A stretch of DNA of 64,000 bases from Aeromonas aquatica (GCF_000764655.1 NZ_JRGL01000161.1:1-64000); one strand, 5' to 3'; positions 16,488 to 25,770 are shown, numbered from the stretch's first letter. Program-made: numbers and translations. The notes: generated from the sequence alone by a model not told the origin.

Positions 16488-17084
16488 ATGAACACCTATG
16501 ACTGGCCTGCCGAGTTCCGGGTGCGTGAAAACTCGCTCGACCTGGAAACCATGGGGCGTGTATTCGAGTCGCCCTTTGATGGGTCAGAGCAGACGGCTAC
16601 CACGCCGGGAAGCAAGTGGTTGATGGAGCTGACCATGGGCAAGATGGAGCCAGCGGTCGCCCGCCGGCTGGAGTCCTTCATCGCCAAGCTGGATGGCAAA
16701 ACCAACCGGGTCCGGCTGTGGGATTTCGCGCACCCGAGGCAGCCGGTGCAGGGGGCGCCCATCGTGAGCGAGGCGTTAAACATGCGAACCGCCATGACCA
16801 GCCGTGGCTGGAAGCCATCTACCCTGGTGTTGCGTGATGGAGATTGGCTGCAGGTGGGGGATGAGCTCAAGCGGATCACGGCGGATGTTTGGTCTGATCA
16901 GTCCGGCGCGGCGCGTATCGAGTTCGCGCCCATGTTGCGGATGAGTCACCCGAGTGGCACCAAGCTGATTGTTGAGCGCCCCGTGGGGGTATTTCGTCTC
17001 GATGGCGGCGGCAAGTCGCGCCGCCCCTCCGGCCTGCGCCGCGACCTGGGCACCATCAAATTCAAGGAGAGCTTCTACCCATGA
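16488..17084 (+). CDS. minor tail protein in gpM position (distal tail-like)
   Basis: The 198-residue protein has an N-terminal half rich in beta strands and the segment DGKTNRVRLWDFAHPRQP followed by a beta-rich C-terminal half (LVLRDGDWLQVGDELKRI), which resembles distal tail proteins of siphophages. It follows the tape measure gene directly and overlaps the next gene (ATGA). It is assigned to the tail tip by position and pattern. Confidence 0.7.
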   Translation: MNTYDWPAEFRVRENSLDLETMGRVFESPFDGSEQTATTPGSKWLMELTMGKMEPAVARRLESFIAKLDGKTNRVRLWDFAHPRQPVQGAPIVSEALNMRTAMTSRGWKPSTLVLRDGDWLQVGDELKRITADVWSDQSGAARIEFAPMLRMSHPSGTKLIVERPVGVFRLDGGGKSRRPSGLRRDLGTIKFKESFYP

Positions 17085-17665
17085 TCACCGGCCTTGATCC
17101 TGATGTGGTTGCCGCGCTCAACCTGCCAAACGTGACGGCAATCTATGCCCTCAAGTTGGATCTGGTGAGCGGGATCAGCCGCCTGCACTCCGGCCTCGGC
17201 GAACTGGTGATCGGGGGTGAGGTTTATTACGGAGTCGGGTCATTGGGGGTGGTCAGCCCCCAGAAAGAACAGATCTCCACCTCACCGACCAAGCTCAATG
17301 TTTCCCTGACCGGGCTGGATAACTCGCTGCTGGCCGAGGTCATGCGCGAGCGCATCGTTGATCGGATGGCCTGGCTTTACCTGGTGGTGCTCGGCCCTGA
17401 CGGCGCCCCCCTCAATGCCTGCCTGCAGTTCAGCGGCAAGATAGCCCAGACCCCCATCAAGGCGGGGCGTACCAATACCATCCAGCTCACCATCTCGAAC
17501 AAGTTTGAGGATTGGCAGAAGGGGCTCAATCGGCGCAACACCGACGAGAGCCACCGCCGCCTCCATCCGAATGACCGCTTCTATCGCTATCAAAACCAGA
17601 TGGCCGATCGCTCCATTTACTGGGGCTCAAAGAAAGACGCTCCGAGTTTCAACTATAAGGACTGA
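17081..17665 (+). CDS. tail tip/hub protein in gpL position (DUF2163-like)
   Basis: The 194-residue protein begins with a DUF2163-like pattern (ALKLDLVSGISRLHSGLGELVI, KLNVSLTGLDNSLL) typical of baseplate hub N-termini. The C-terminus has a basic and Tyr-rich region (PNDRFYRYQNQMADRSIYWG). Lambda gpL, which binds an iron-sulphur cluster, occupies the same place, but a conserved cysteine cluster is not seen here. Confidence 0.7.
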   Translation: MITGLDPDVVAALNLPNVTAIYALKLDLVSGISRLHSGLGELVIGGEVYYGVGSLGVVSPQKEQISTSPTKLNVSLTGLDNSLLAEVMRERIVDRMAWLYLVVLGPDGAPLNACLQFSGKIAQTPIKAGRTNTIQLTISNKFEDWQKGLNRRNTDESHRRLHPNDRFYRYQNQMADRSIYWGSKKDAPSFNYKD

Positions 17666-17670
17666 CCGCC

Positions 17671-18072
17671 ATGCGCCATCCAGACTGGCAACTCCGCATC
17701 ATCACTACCATCCAGGCCGCCTCAGAGCGGCCTTTTTGTTGGGGTGAAAATGATTGCTGTCTGTTTGTCGCCGATGTCTGCCTTGCGGCCTGTGACAAGG
17801 ATCCCGCTGCCGAATACCGGGGGCGATATGCCACCGAGATCGGCGCCAAGCGCGTGCTTGCCAAAACTCACGGCAGCATCGAGGCGGCGCTCGATGCCCA
17901 GTTCGCCCGCATTTCTGTTGCCATGGCGCAACGGGGCGATGCCCTGGTGTTCGATGGCCCCAATGGGCTGACCGCCGGGGTGATGTGGGCGGGGAAAGTC
18001 TGGGCTATGACCGAGCAAGGTGCCCGCCCCATCCCTGATCAAACCCCCCTCATTGCCTGGAGAGTTGAATAA
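17671..18072 (+). CDS. DUF6950/NlpC-P60-like tail tip protein (gpK position)
   Basis: The 133-residue protein carries CWGENDCCLFVADV (residues 23-36), with a Cys placed like the nucleophile of NlpC/P60 cysteine peptidases. A downstream beta segment (RGDALVFDGPNGLTAGVM) could hold the partner residue. In lambda gpK such a domain may cut peptidoglycan or process the tail tip. A terminator-like hairpin lies inside the 5' part of the gene (17715-17737). Confidence 0.7.
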   Translation: MRHPDWQLRIITTIQAASERPFCWGENDCCLFVADVCLAACDKDPAAEYRGRYATEIGAKRVLAKTHGSIEAALDAQFARISVAMAQRGDALVFDGPNGLTAGVMWAGKVWAMTEQGARPIPDQTPLIAWRVE

Positions 18073-21000
18073 TGCCAGCCGCTGCTATTCCGCTGATTGC
18101 CGGTGTCGCGGCAGGGGCGGCCTCAACCCTGGTTGTGACCACGGCCACGGCCATCGCCATCGGTACGGCGGTGGCGAGTGCCACCATGATGTTGACGGCC
18201 AAGACCCCATCCATGGCCGACTATCGCAGCGCCAGCGAACGCAACCAGGTACTGCGGGCCGCCGCCAGTGATAAGACCTGTGTCTATGGGCGGGTGGTCT
18301 CTTCCGGCCTGCTGTCGTTCGCTGCCGAGCAGGCTGGTGAACAGGACGAGGGTGAGTTGTTGCACCTCGCCCTGGTGATCGCCGGCCACAAGCTGTCCCG
18401 CATTGGCGGCCTCTGGCTGGGTGATGACCCGATCGGTGACTTTTCGGATCTGGTCTCTTACGAGCTCCACGCCGACCGCCAGACCTGTGACCCCTTCATG
18501 TTGGCCAAGTGCGCCGATTGGAAGGAAGACATGATCGGCCAGGGTATTACCTGGTTGCGGATCTCCCTCAAATTCGATGCCCAGAAATTCCCGTCCGGCC
18601 TGCCCAACATCAAGGTGGAGAAGTTCGGGAAAGAGGTCTGGGATCCCCGCGATAGCAAGTGGAAGTGGAGCGATAACGTTGCCCTGATCATCCTCGACTA
18701 TTACCGGTCGTGGCTGAAAGTGCCGGATGACGAGATCCGCATGAACGAGTTTATCGTTGCGGCCAATATCTGTGACGAGCTGCTGACTCGCCCGGATGGG
18801 ACGCTGGAGCCTCGTTATACCGCCAACTTTGAATTCGACCTCGGCGAGCCTCGCGCCAAGGTGCTGGAAGCGATGCACATGGCTTGCGCCGGTCAGCCGA
18901 CCTATATCGGCGGCAAGCACGGCATCATCGCCGGTGCCTATTACGGCCCCGCCAGCGATGAGCTGCGCGACTATCAGCTCGCCGGCGACATCGAGCTGCT
19001 GCCCGAGCCTGCCAGCAGCGACAAGATCAACCAGGTGACCGGGACGTTTGTGGACCCGGTCACCTTCAAGCAAACCGACTTCCCGGCGGTGATCGTCCAA
19101 GAGTGGGTGGAAGAGGATGGCGGCCTTGAGCTGCTTGAAGATCTCGACCTGCGTTGCGTGACCAGTGAATACCAGGCCCAGCGTCTGGCCAACATCATGC
19201 TGCGGCAGCGCCGCGCCGCCCGCACCCTGACCTGTCCGGTCAATTTGTCGGGCTGGCGCTACCGCCCCGGTAGTTCGCTCAAGCTCTATATTCCGGCCCT
19301 TGGCATCAACGGGCCTGAGTTTAGGGTGGTCGATTGGTCATTTTCTCTGACCAGCGGGGTCGATTTGACCCTGCGGGAGGAGTCGCCGCTGTTCTGGGCC
19401 GATGCCATCGGGAAGCCGATGGAGCGCCCGGAGATCACCGAGCTGCCCACCGGCGGCATGGCCATGCCGGATCAGCTGCGCTATGAAGTGGAGCAGGTCG
19501 GCGAGGTGCTCCAAGGGGTGCTGTCATGGCGCAACCTGGGCACGACGGCCTACAACCAGGTGATCATCCAGCGCCTTGAGCCGGGTAAACCAGCGGTTGT
19601 CGTCTTGACGGCCCAGGTGCCAGGGCAATCCTGCCGGGTCAACGGCCTGGCCGCCGGCAACTACGTGGGCCAAGTGAGGGCCATTGCCATGACAGGCGCC
19701 CCCTCACCGGTTGCCTCTGTCAACTTCGTCATTGAAGTCCCGGCCATCCCGGTCGGGGTGGAGGTTGAGGCGGGCAACTGGTCGCTGGCGTTCCGTCCCC
19801 GGTTCACCGGCGGCCAGTCCTACGGCACCTTGTGTGAATGGTGGGTGAGCACAGTCAACCTACCCCTCGCCGATGTGATGACCAAGGCCAGGGCTGGCGG
19901 GCTGGGATCTTACATGCTGTTCACTCAGCTCCAGCCCGACACCACCTATTACGTGTGGCTGCGGGCCGTCAATGCCTACGGCAAGTCTGGCCTGCTCGCG
20001 GCCAGCGGCAAAACCTCTTATGACGCCGCCAGCATCCTCGACATCCTGGATGGGGAGATCGGTGGCGAGCACCTGCGCGAGGAACTGCGCAAGCCCATCG
20101 AGCAGATCCCGGATATCGCCGGCAAGCTGGAGCTGGTCGAGCGGGGGTTTACCGATCTCAGCGAAACCGTGGCCCCGATTGCTGATCGGGTGCCGGTGAT
20201 AGACCGTGAGTTGACCGGACTGGGCTCTGCCATGGTCGCGCTCGATGAGCGGTCAAAGCAGACTGAAAACCTGCTGCGGGATGAGCAGAACAACCTGGGT
20301 GAAATGGGGATCGATAACGCCCTGCAGCAAGACAAGCTGCACAGCAAGATCGACCGAGTGCAGACTGAAATGGGTGATCTGCGGGATGCCATTTTCACTG
20401 TCGATCCGGAGTCCGGCAAGATAGAAATGGATGTCGTGCGGGCCTTGCGCGACGAGACCCACGCCAGCTTTACCCAGGTCAAACAACAGCTGGACGCCGC
20501 GACCGGCACCCTGGCCACCAAGGCCGACCACGCCGTGGTAGATGCCCAGGGCGAGCGCCTGACCGAGGCCGAGCAGGTATTGGACGGCATCAATGCCAAG
20601 CTGACCCAGACCGTCACCAAGTCGGAGTTCACCACCGAGCAGCAGCGGCTGACAGAGGTCAGCAGCTCGCTCGATGCCGCCAAAGGTGAGCTGGTCCAGA
20701 AGGCCGCTCAGTCCACGGTGACCGAGCAGGGCGAGCGCCTGGCCGCCGCCGAGCAGAAGATCACCGCTAACAGCGATGCCACCTCGGCCATGGCCGAGCG
20801 GGTATCCGGCCTCAAGGCCGAGCTGGAAGGCGATGATAAAACCCTGCTGGCCAACATCACCGAAGTGGCCCGCGTCAGCACCGAGGCTGACAAGGTGCTG
20901 GCCCAGCGAGTCAGCGGGGTCGAGGTTCGCACCGGCACCGCCGAGGGCAAGATCCGGGCGCTGGAGGAAGTCGTTGAGGATGCGGGCGGGATCACAGCTG

Positions 21001-23468
21001 GCCGCTTTGACGAGATCGCCGCCGCCATCGACCTGACCGCCATGGCCGCCGAGCAGGCCGCCGCCGCTGGTATCGCCAACGCCCTGGCTGGTGATCAGGG
21101 TGAGCAGCGCCAACGCACGGCAGAGGCGGCGATCCGCCATGATCAAAAGGTGCAGCTCGATCAGCATCAAGCCCTGGCGAGCGAGGTCACCGATCTCACC
21201 GCCAAGTTTGAGGGGGAGCAAGCAGACACCGCTGCCCGGCTCACAGTCGTTCGGGAGGTGATCGCCGGGGTGGAGCAGTCCACCGCCAAGCAGATCACCC
21301 AGCTGAACACCGAGTACCAGGAGGCCGACCGCAAGACCAATGCCGCCCTGGAGGAAAGCAGCAAGGCCCTGAGCGATGCCGACCAGGCGATGAGCGAGCG
21401 GGTCACTCAGCTACAGGCCACCCTGGAAGGGGATGATCGGACGCTCAATGCGGCGCTTCTGGAAACCCAGCGCACTCAGGCGCAGGGTGATCAGGCGCTG
21501 GCTGAGCAGATCGGCCAGCTCAAGACCAGCAGCGGCGAGCAATCCGCACAGCTGACCAGCCTGGGCAAAGTGGTCAGCGATGGCCAGCAGGCCACCGGCG
21601 AGGCATTGCAACAGCTCACCGCCAAGACGGACAAGACTCAAGCCGCCGTGGGCACGCTCTCTGAGGTCGTTTCAGAGCAGGGCAAAGCCCTGGCAGCCAA
21701 ACAGGATGACCTCTCGTCTGAGGTCGATCTGACGGCCCTGGCCAGCATCGGCAATACCCTGGCAGATGAAGAGGGGGAGGCGCGTGCCCGCAAGGCGAGC
21801 GCCGTAATAACTCAACGTCAGGAGACTCAGGCAGACGATCACCAGGCGCTGGCCCGTGAGGTCACCCAGTTCAAGGCTGATTTTGAGGGGGAGAAGGCCG
21901 ACACCAGCGCCGCGCTCACGGTGGTTCGGGAGGTGATCGCCGGGGTGGAACAGTCCACCGCCAAGCAGATCACCCAGCTGAACACCGAGTACCAGGAGGC
22001 CGACCGCAAGACCAATGCCGCTCTGGAGGAGAGCAGCAAGACCCTGAGCGCCGCCGACCAGGCCATGGCCGAGCGGGTCACCCAGCTACAGGCCACCCTG
22101 GAGGGGGATGACCGGACACTCAACGCCGCGATCCTGGAGACCCAGCGCACCCAGGCGCAGGGTGATCAGGCACTGAGCGAGCGAGTCACCCAGCTGCAAG
22201 CCAAGGTGGTGGCCGATGACAAGGTGCTCGACGCGGCCATCAAGCAGAACCAGCAGGCCCAGGTGACCGGGGACAGTGCCCTGGCCACTCGCATGGATCA
22301 GATGCAAGCCACCCTGGAAGGGGATGATCGGACGCTCAATGCCGCGATTCTGGAGACTCAGCGCACCCAGGCGCAGGGGGATCAGGCGCTGGCATCGAGC
22401 ATCAGCCAGCTGCAAGCCAAGGTGACGGACGGAGACAAGAGCCTCAGCGCCGCCATCCAGCAGACCCAGCAGGCGCAGGTGGAGGGTGACAAGGCCAATG
22501 CCGAGCAGATCAGCAAGGTGCAAGCCACCCTCAACAACACCACGGCCGCCGTGCAAACGGTGGCCAGCGCCGTGGCAGACCTTGAGGGAGACGTTGAGGC
22601 GGGCTGGTACACCAAGGCCCAGATCAACGGGGAGGGCGGCGGTTTCGGCCTGTCGGTCAAGCTGAATGCGGATGGGACAGTGCTGAGCACCTTTGTAATC
22701 GATGCAGATGTGTTCGCGGTGATGTCCAGGGCGGGTGGTGCCACCACCAAGCGCAACCCGTTCATCATCAAGAACGGCACCGTTTACATGAACCACGCCC
22801 TGATGGATACGGCAGAGATCGGTAACGTGATCGCCAAGTACATCAAGGTCACCAACCTGTCAGCGGTCACCATCGAGAACTCGGATTTCAAAGGCGGCAA
22901 TGCCGGCTATGGACGGGGCGGGCCATATAGCGCCTGGGGCGAAGGATGGCACACCATCATCTATAACGATGGCACCATTCGGACTAACCGCCTCTATGCC
23001 GCAGATGGCACCTTTACCGGCGAGGTGAATGCCAACCGGGGCACGATGAACAACGTGGTGATCAGGGAAAACTGCCAGATCCTGGGCACGCTCGATGTGA
23101 ACCAGGTCGTGGGAGACATTACCCAGCTCGTCAAAGCGCTGGCCAACTTCTCTATCCCGGCTTATCGACGGGCAAGGAATCTGGTTTGCCTAAAGCCAGT
23201 CACCGGCTATGGCAGTGTGTCGGGCCAGGGGACCATTGGCATGGTGGTGATCTGTTACCTCAACGGGGTGGAGGTAGATCGGGTGTCCCGTACCGAATAC
23301 GTGGCCACGGGCGGCACCAGGTCTTTCTCAATTCAGATCCAACCCGCCTTCGATATACCGGCATACGCCCCCGCCAATATCACCTTTGGCATCGAGCCAA
23401 TCGGCAGCAATTCCATTAGCTCAACCGGCTTTAGTGGCCAAGCCTCTTGGCTCACTGGCTTGAAGTAA
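18072..23468 (+). CDS. J-like central tail fibre / host specificity protein
   Basis: This 1798-residue protein forms the tail tip and central fibre that contacts the receptor. An Ala/Gly-rich N-terminus (1-45) resembles lambda gpI/J fusion-type tips. Residues about 60-460 are the hub region, and 470-660 include FnIII-like modules (LQPDTTYYVWLRAVNAYGKSG). Residues about 660-1505 are coiled coil with internal duplications, 1510-1600 a DUF1983-type fibre domain, and the rest a C-terminal beta-rich tip. The coiled-coil part is far longer than in lambda J (1132 residues). Confidence 0.92.
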   Translation: MPAAAIPLIAGVAAGAASTLVVTTATAIAIGTAVASATMMLTAKTPSMADYRSASERNQVLRAAASDKTCVYGRVVSSGLLSFAAEQAGEQDEGELLHLALVIAGHKLSRIGGLWLGDDPIGDFSDLVSYELHADRQTCDPFMLAKCADWKEDMIGQGITWLRISLKFDAQKFPSGLPNIKVEKFGKEVWDPRDSKWKWSDNVALIILDYYRSWLKVPDDEIRMNEFIVAANICDELLTRPDGTLEPRYTANFEFDLGEPRAKVLEAMHMACAGQPTYIGGKHGIIAGAYYGPASDELRDYQLAGDIELLPEPASSDKINQVTGTFVDPVTFKQTDFPAVIVQEWVEEDGGLELLEDLDLRCVTSEYQAQRLANIMLRQRRAARTLTCPVNLSGWRYRPGSSLKLYIPALGINGPEFRVVDWSFSLTSGVDLTLREESPLFWADAIGKPMERPEITELPTGGMAMPDQLRYEVEQVGEVLQGVLSWRNLGTTAYNQVIIQRLEPGKPAVVVLTAQVPGQSCRVNGLAAGNYVGQVRAIAMTGAPSPVASVNFVIEVPAIPVGVEVEAGNWSLAFRPRFTGGQSYGTLCEWWVSTVNLPLADVMTKARAGGLGSYMLFTQLQPDTTYYVWLRAVNAYGKSGLLAASGKTSYDAASILDILDGEIGGEHLREELRKPIEQIPDIAGKLELVERGFTDLSETVAPIADRVPVIDRELTGLGSAMVALDERSKQTENLLRDEQNNLGEMGIDNALQQDKLHSKIDRVQTEMGDLRDAIFTVDPESGKIEMDVVRALRDETHASFTQVKQQLDAATGTLATKADHAVVDAQGERLTEAEQVLDGINAKLTQTVTKSEFTTEQQRLTEVSSSLDAAKGELVQKAAQSTVTEQGERLAAAEQKITANSDATSAMAERVSGLKAELEGDDKTLLANITEVARVSTEADKVLAQRVSGVEVRTGTAEGKIRALEEVVEDAGGITAGRFDEIAAAIDLTAMAAEQAAAAGIANALAGDQGEQRQRTAEAAIRHDQKVQLDQHQALASEVTDLTAKFEGEQADTAARLTVVREVIAGVEQSTAKQITQLNTEYQEADRKTNAALEESSKALSDADQAMSERVTQLQATLEGDDRTLNAALLETQRTQAQGDQALAEQIGQLKTSSGEQSAQLTSLGKVVSDGQQATGEALQQLTAKTDKTQAAVGTLSEVVSEQGKALAAKQDDLSSEVDLTALASIGNTLADEEGEARARKASAVITQRQETQADDHQALAREVTQFKADFEGEKADTSAALTVVREVIAGVEQSTAKQITQLNTEYQEADRKTNAALEESSKTLSAADQAMAERVTQLQATLEGDDRTLNAAILETQRTQAQGDQALSERVTQLQAKVVADDKVLDAAIKQNQQAQVTGDSALATRMDQMQATLEGDDRTLNAAILETQRTQAQGDQALASSISQLQAKVTDGDKSLSAAIQQTQQAQVEGDKANAEQISKVQATLNNTTAAVQTVASAVADLEGDVEAGWYTKAQINGEGGGFGLSVKLNADGTVLSTFVIDADVFAVMSRAGGATTKRNPFIIKNGTVYMNHALMDTAEIGNVIAKYIKVTNLSAVTIENSDFKGGNAGYGRGGPYSAWGEGWHTIIYNDGTIRTNRLYAADGTFTGEVNANRGTMNNVVIRENCQILGTLDVNQVVGDITQLVKALANFSIPAYRRARNLVCLKPVTGYGSVSGQGTIGMVVICYLNGVEVDRVSRTEYVATGGTRSFSIQIQPAFDIPAYAPANITFGIEPIGSNSISSTGFSGQASWLTGLK
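21145..21509 (+). repeat. first copy of a 675-bp-spaced duplication within the J-like gene
   Basis: This stretch is repeated, nearly identically at the DNA level over its central part, 675 bases downstream (21820-22184). It encodes the VREVIAGVEQSTAKQITQLN segment and one 36-residue coiled-coil unit (21402-21509). Confidence 0.88.
21820..22184 (+). repeat. second copy of the duplication within the J-like gene
   Basis: This is the partner of 21145-21509 with a constant offset of 675 bases (225 codons), which keeps the reading frame. The most conserved part runs from the VREV codons to the first 36-residue unit. Confidence 0.88.
22077..22508 (+). repeat. four tandem 108-bp units (36 residues each)
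   Basis: Units start at 22077, 22185, 22293 and 22401. Units one and three are almost the same (LQATLEGDDRTLNAAILETQ core), and units two and four form a second type (LQAKV...D...L.AAI.Q.QQAQ). This A-B-A-B order points to duplication of a two-unit block. A further A-type unit is at 21402-21509. Confidence 0.9.
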
Positions 23469-23484
23469 ATTTGACCCCAATCAC

Positions 23485-23513
23485 AACCCGGCCCCGCGCC
23501 GGGTTTTTCTTTT
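23485..23513 (+). terminator. Rho-independent terminator after the J-like gene
   Basis: CCCGGC pairs with GCCGGG around a short C/G loop and is followed by TTTTTCTTTT. It separates the J-like gene from the side-fibre module. Confidence 0.85.
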
Positions 23514-23527
23514 GAAGGAACCTTGCA

Positions 23528-25222
23528 ATGGCAGGACTTTGGCAACGCACCGGCAATGTCACGGTGACGAACGGCAGCAAGACCGTCACCGGTTTTGGCA
23601 CCAAGTGGAAAACCGGCACCCTCCCGATCCAGAAGGGGCACTCCTTCTATGGCCCGGACAACGCCGCCTATGAGGTGGACACCGTGGTCAGCGACACCGA
23701 GATCCTGTTGGTGGAGGCATATCGCGGCGGCACCCTGGCCAACCAGCCATACCGGATCGACATCACCCGCACCTCGACCATCAGCCAGTTCGCCGCCGAC
23801 CTCGCCTCCCTGGTGGGCAAGTACCGCGCCTGGTACGACGGCATGATGGCCTGGCTCACCGGCTCGGGGGATGTGCCTATCCTCAATCCGGACACCGGCA
23901 CCACCATCACTATTCCCAGCTGGAAGAAGGTGGCCAGCGAAGGCGAGGGTCAGGCGGCCCGCGCCAAGGTGGAGGCCGACAAGGCCGTAGCCGCCGCAGC
24001 GGTGGCGGTAGATGTAGTCAGGGCAGCAGCATTACCTCTACCCGATGTGTGGATCCCCCTCACCGACTCATTGCGTATGTTCACCGGATATGGGCGGGAG
24101 GCTAAAGTCGGCGAGGATGTTGTGGCCCGATACGTTAACTTTTCTCGCGCGACCACAGCCACTTTCATCGATAAATCTGGGGGCTTGCGAGTAGCTGCTG
24201 TAAATGAGCCGAGGTTTGAAACGGAAGGGTTGCTCGTCGAGGGGTTATCAACGAACCTGACCAATTTCTCAGAGGGCTGGTCATCAAACAGTGGGGCTAC
24301 AGCGGGCAATGCTTGGAGCCATACGTCGAAAGATTCAGCAGGATGGATAACAGTTAGCGGTGGGACTGATGATGGTCGCTCAGAGGGGTCCTATAGGGAC
24401 TTCGCCCAGGGCGCGGCGATTCAGGGGCAGACGGCCACGTTTTCGTTCGATGTGAAAAAGGTGGCCGGGTATAAATTCCGGGTGTCAATTTTTGTCGGAG
24501 GGACCGGATCAGATGGGCTCGGCACTGGCTTGGCCGCGTTTGTGGATGGCCAAGCATTTCCTTCAATTCCTGGGCTGATAGTGAAGGATATGGGGACGTG
24601 GTTGCGCATCTCGATTACTCGCAAGTTTGGGGATGGCACGAGCATCTTTCGTCTGTATCCGTTCGGTAGTAACCCTGATTCAAACGGATCGCTAACATAT
24701 CGGCGTGTACAAGTCGAAACCCAACCATATGCAACCTCATACATACCCACCACGGGCGCAGCAGCGAGTCGAGCCGCAGATGCGGTCAGCATCCCATCAG
24801 CCAGAAACATAAATCCGACAAACACCGATGTCACCTATGCAATGCAGGTGGAGTTTAGAGGTGTGCAAGTTCGTCCGTTTAGAACTGATGCGTCAATATC
24901 TCCGTCGGGCGCAGTGATTTCATCCAGCGGTAAGGCATGGTTTTTTTCGGATGCGGCAACGACAGTGCCTACATCATCGAATATGGCGGTGTTAGGGATG
25001 AATGACTTCGTTACGAACAACAACGCAGCCGGTGTCGTGGTGTGCATAAATGGGGTGCTCGGGGGGCCAAGAACTCCGTCAAGAGGGGCGGCGGAGACCA
25101 ACGCCTCTACGTTGTTCATCGGCGCAGGACAATCCCTCACAGATCCGATAAACGGCCATATCAGAAACTTCCGCATCTATCACCAGGTAACCACCGATGC
25201 GCAAATTAAGGCCATCCGATGA
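23528..25222 (+). CDS. tail side fibre with LamG-like C-terminal domain
   Basis: This 564-residue protein likely binds the host surface. The N-terminal part (1-160) looks like a virion-attachment domain with GSKTVTGFGTKW. A short Ala-rich helix follows at 140-165. The rest is a beta jelly-roll region (WIPLTDSLRMF at about 175; NGHIRNFRIYHQVTTDAQI at the C-terminus), typical of concanavalin A/LamG-type folds. From about 24000 the DNA is less GC-rich with different codon choice, suggesting the receptor-binding part was exchanged. Confidence 0.85.
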   Translation: MAGLWQRTGNVTVTNGSKTVTGFGTKWKTGTLPIQKGHSFYGPDNAAYEVDTVVSDTEILLVEAYRGGTLANQPYRIDITRTSTISQFAADLASLVGKYRAWYDGMMAWLTGSGDVPILNPDTGTTITIPSWKKVASEGEGQAARAKVEADKAVAAAAVAVDVVRAAALPLPDVWIPLTDSLRMFTGYGREAKVGEDVVARYVNFSRATTATFIDKSGGLRVAAVNEPRFETEGLLVEGLSTNLTNFSEGWSSNSGATAGNAWSHTSKDSAGWITVSGGTDDGRSEGSYRDFAQGAAIQGQTATFSFDVKKVAGYKFRVSIFVGGTGSDGLGTGLAAFVDGQAFPSIPGLIVKDMGTWLRISITRKFGDGTSIFRLYPFGSNPDSNGSLTYRRVQVETQPYATSYIPTTGAAASRAADAVSIPSARNINPTNTDVTYAMQVEFRGVQVRPFRTDASISPSGAVISSSGKAWFFSDAATTVPTSSNMAVLGMNDFVTNNNAAGVVVCINGVLGGPRTPSRGAAETNASTLFIGAGQSLTDPINGHIRNFRIYHQVTTDAQIKAIR

Positions 25223-25449
25223 CCCGCCACTATTGCACGGGGCTTGGCCCCGTCTCACCCGACGCTAACAGCTGCTGCAAGCAGCACGACAACGACTACG
25301 GCGCTCGCGGTAAGGTTTCCCGTGTCGAGGCTGACAGGCGCTTGCGCCACTGCATGATTGCCCAGGGCAAGCAGGTGATGGCCTGGCTGTTCTGGGCCGC
25401 CTGCCGCGTGGGCGGCTGGTATTTCTGGAAGGACAAGACGAATGATTGA
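25219..25449 (+). CDS. small protein with parvovirus-type phospholipase A2-like motif
   Basis: The 76-residue protein overlaps the fibre stop (ATGA). It has GLGPVSPDANSCC at 8-20, then KQHDNDYG with H23-D24 and Y27, and later EADRRL with D39. This is the order of the PLA2 catalytic His-Asp motif (HDxxY) followed by the second Asp. In parvovirus-type PLA2 domains the Gly-Pro loop before the His binds calcium. A hydrophobic Trp-rich tail (54-70) could bind membrane. Activity is not proven, but the motif match is good. A cell-entry or lysis role is possible. Confidence 0.65.
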   Translation: MTRHYCTGLGPVSPDANSCCKQHDNDYGARGKVSRVEADRRLRHCMIAQGKQVMAWLFWAACRVGGWYFWKDKTND

Positions 25450-25741
25450 TCTCTATCTTAAGGCCGGCAGCAAGTCGGCCATGACGCTGGCCCTCAAGGC
25501 GGCGGGCTTTAGCCAGGATCCCGACGGCGGGGCGCTCTATCATCCTGCCGCCGCGCTCGATGTGATCGGCACCATCTATGCGCCGACCGGTGAGACCGCC
25601 ATGGTGGAGGGCGAGCGGGTGCCGGTGACAGCTCCAGTCCCCGGCTACCATGCCAACGTGCGCACCACATCGGAGGCGCTGGCCACTGCCCTCGATGCCC
25701 TGCGACTCTACCCCGATACGCCCGTGCGAGTGTGGGCCTGA
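25442..25741 (+). CDS. hypothetical phage protein downstream of the fibre
   Basis: This 99-residue protein, with a hydrophobic first segment (LYLKAGSKSAMTLALKAAGF) and a C-terminal helix (SEALATALDALRLY), overlaps the PLA2-like gene by eight bases. No known family was recognised. It is the last gene of the prophage's late operon. Confidence 0.6.
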   Translation: MIDLYLKAGSKSAMTLALKAAGFSQDPDGGALYHPAAALDVIGTIYAPTGETAMVEGERVPVTAPVPGYHANVRTTSEALATALDALRLYPDTPVRVWA

Positions 25742-25751
25742 TGTGAATCCG

Positions 25752-25770
25752 CCCCGGCCAAGTGCCGGGG
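25752..25770 (+). terminator. hairpin at end of the late operon
   Basis: CCCCGGC pairs with GCCGGGG around a five-base loop 10 bases after the last stop. There is no T-tract, so it is a weak intrinsic terminator or a 3'-end stabiliser. Confidence 0.45.

Noticed and set aside
20253-21221. 322-codon minus-strand ORF within the J-like gene
   Set aside because: It is a mirror of the Ala/Gln/Glu-rich coiled-coil codons and not a protein-like sequence.
22077-22508. CRISPR array
   Set aside because: The 108-bp units are coding repeats in frame without spacers of unrelated sequence; no cas gene is near.
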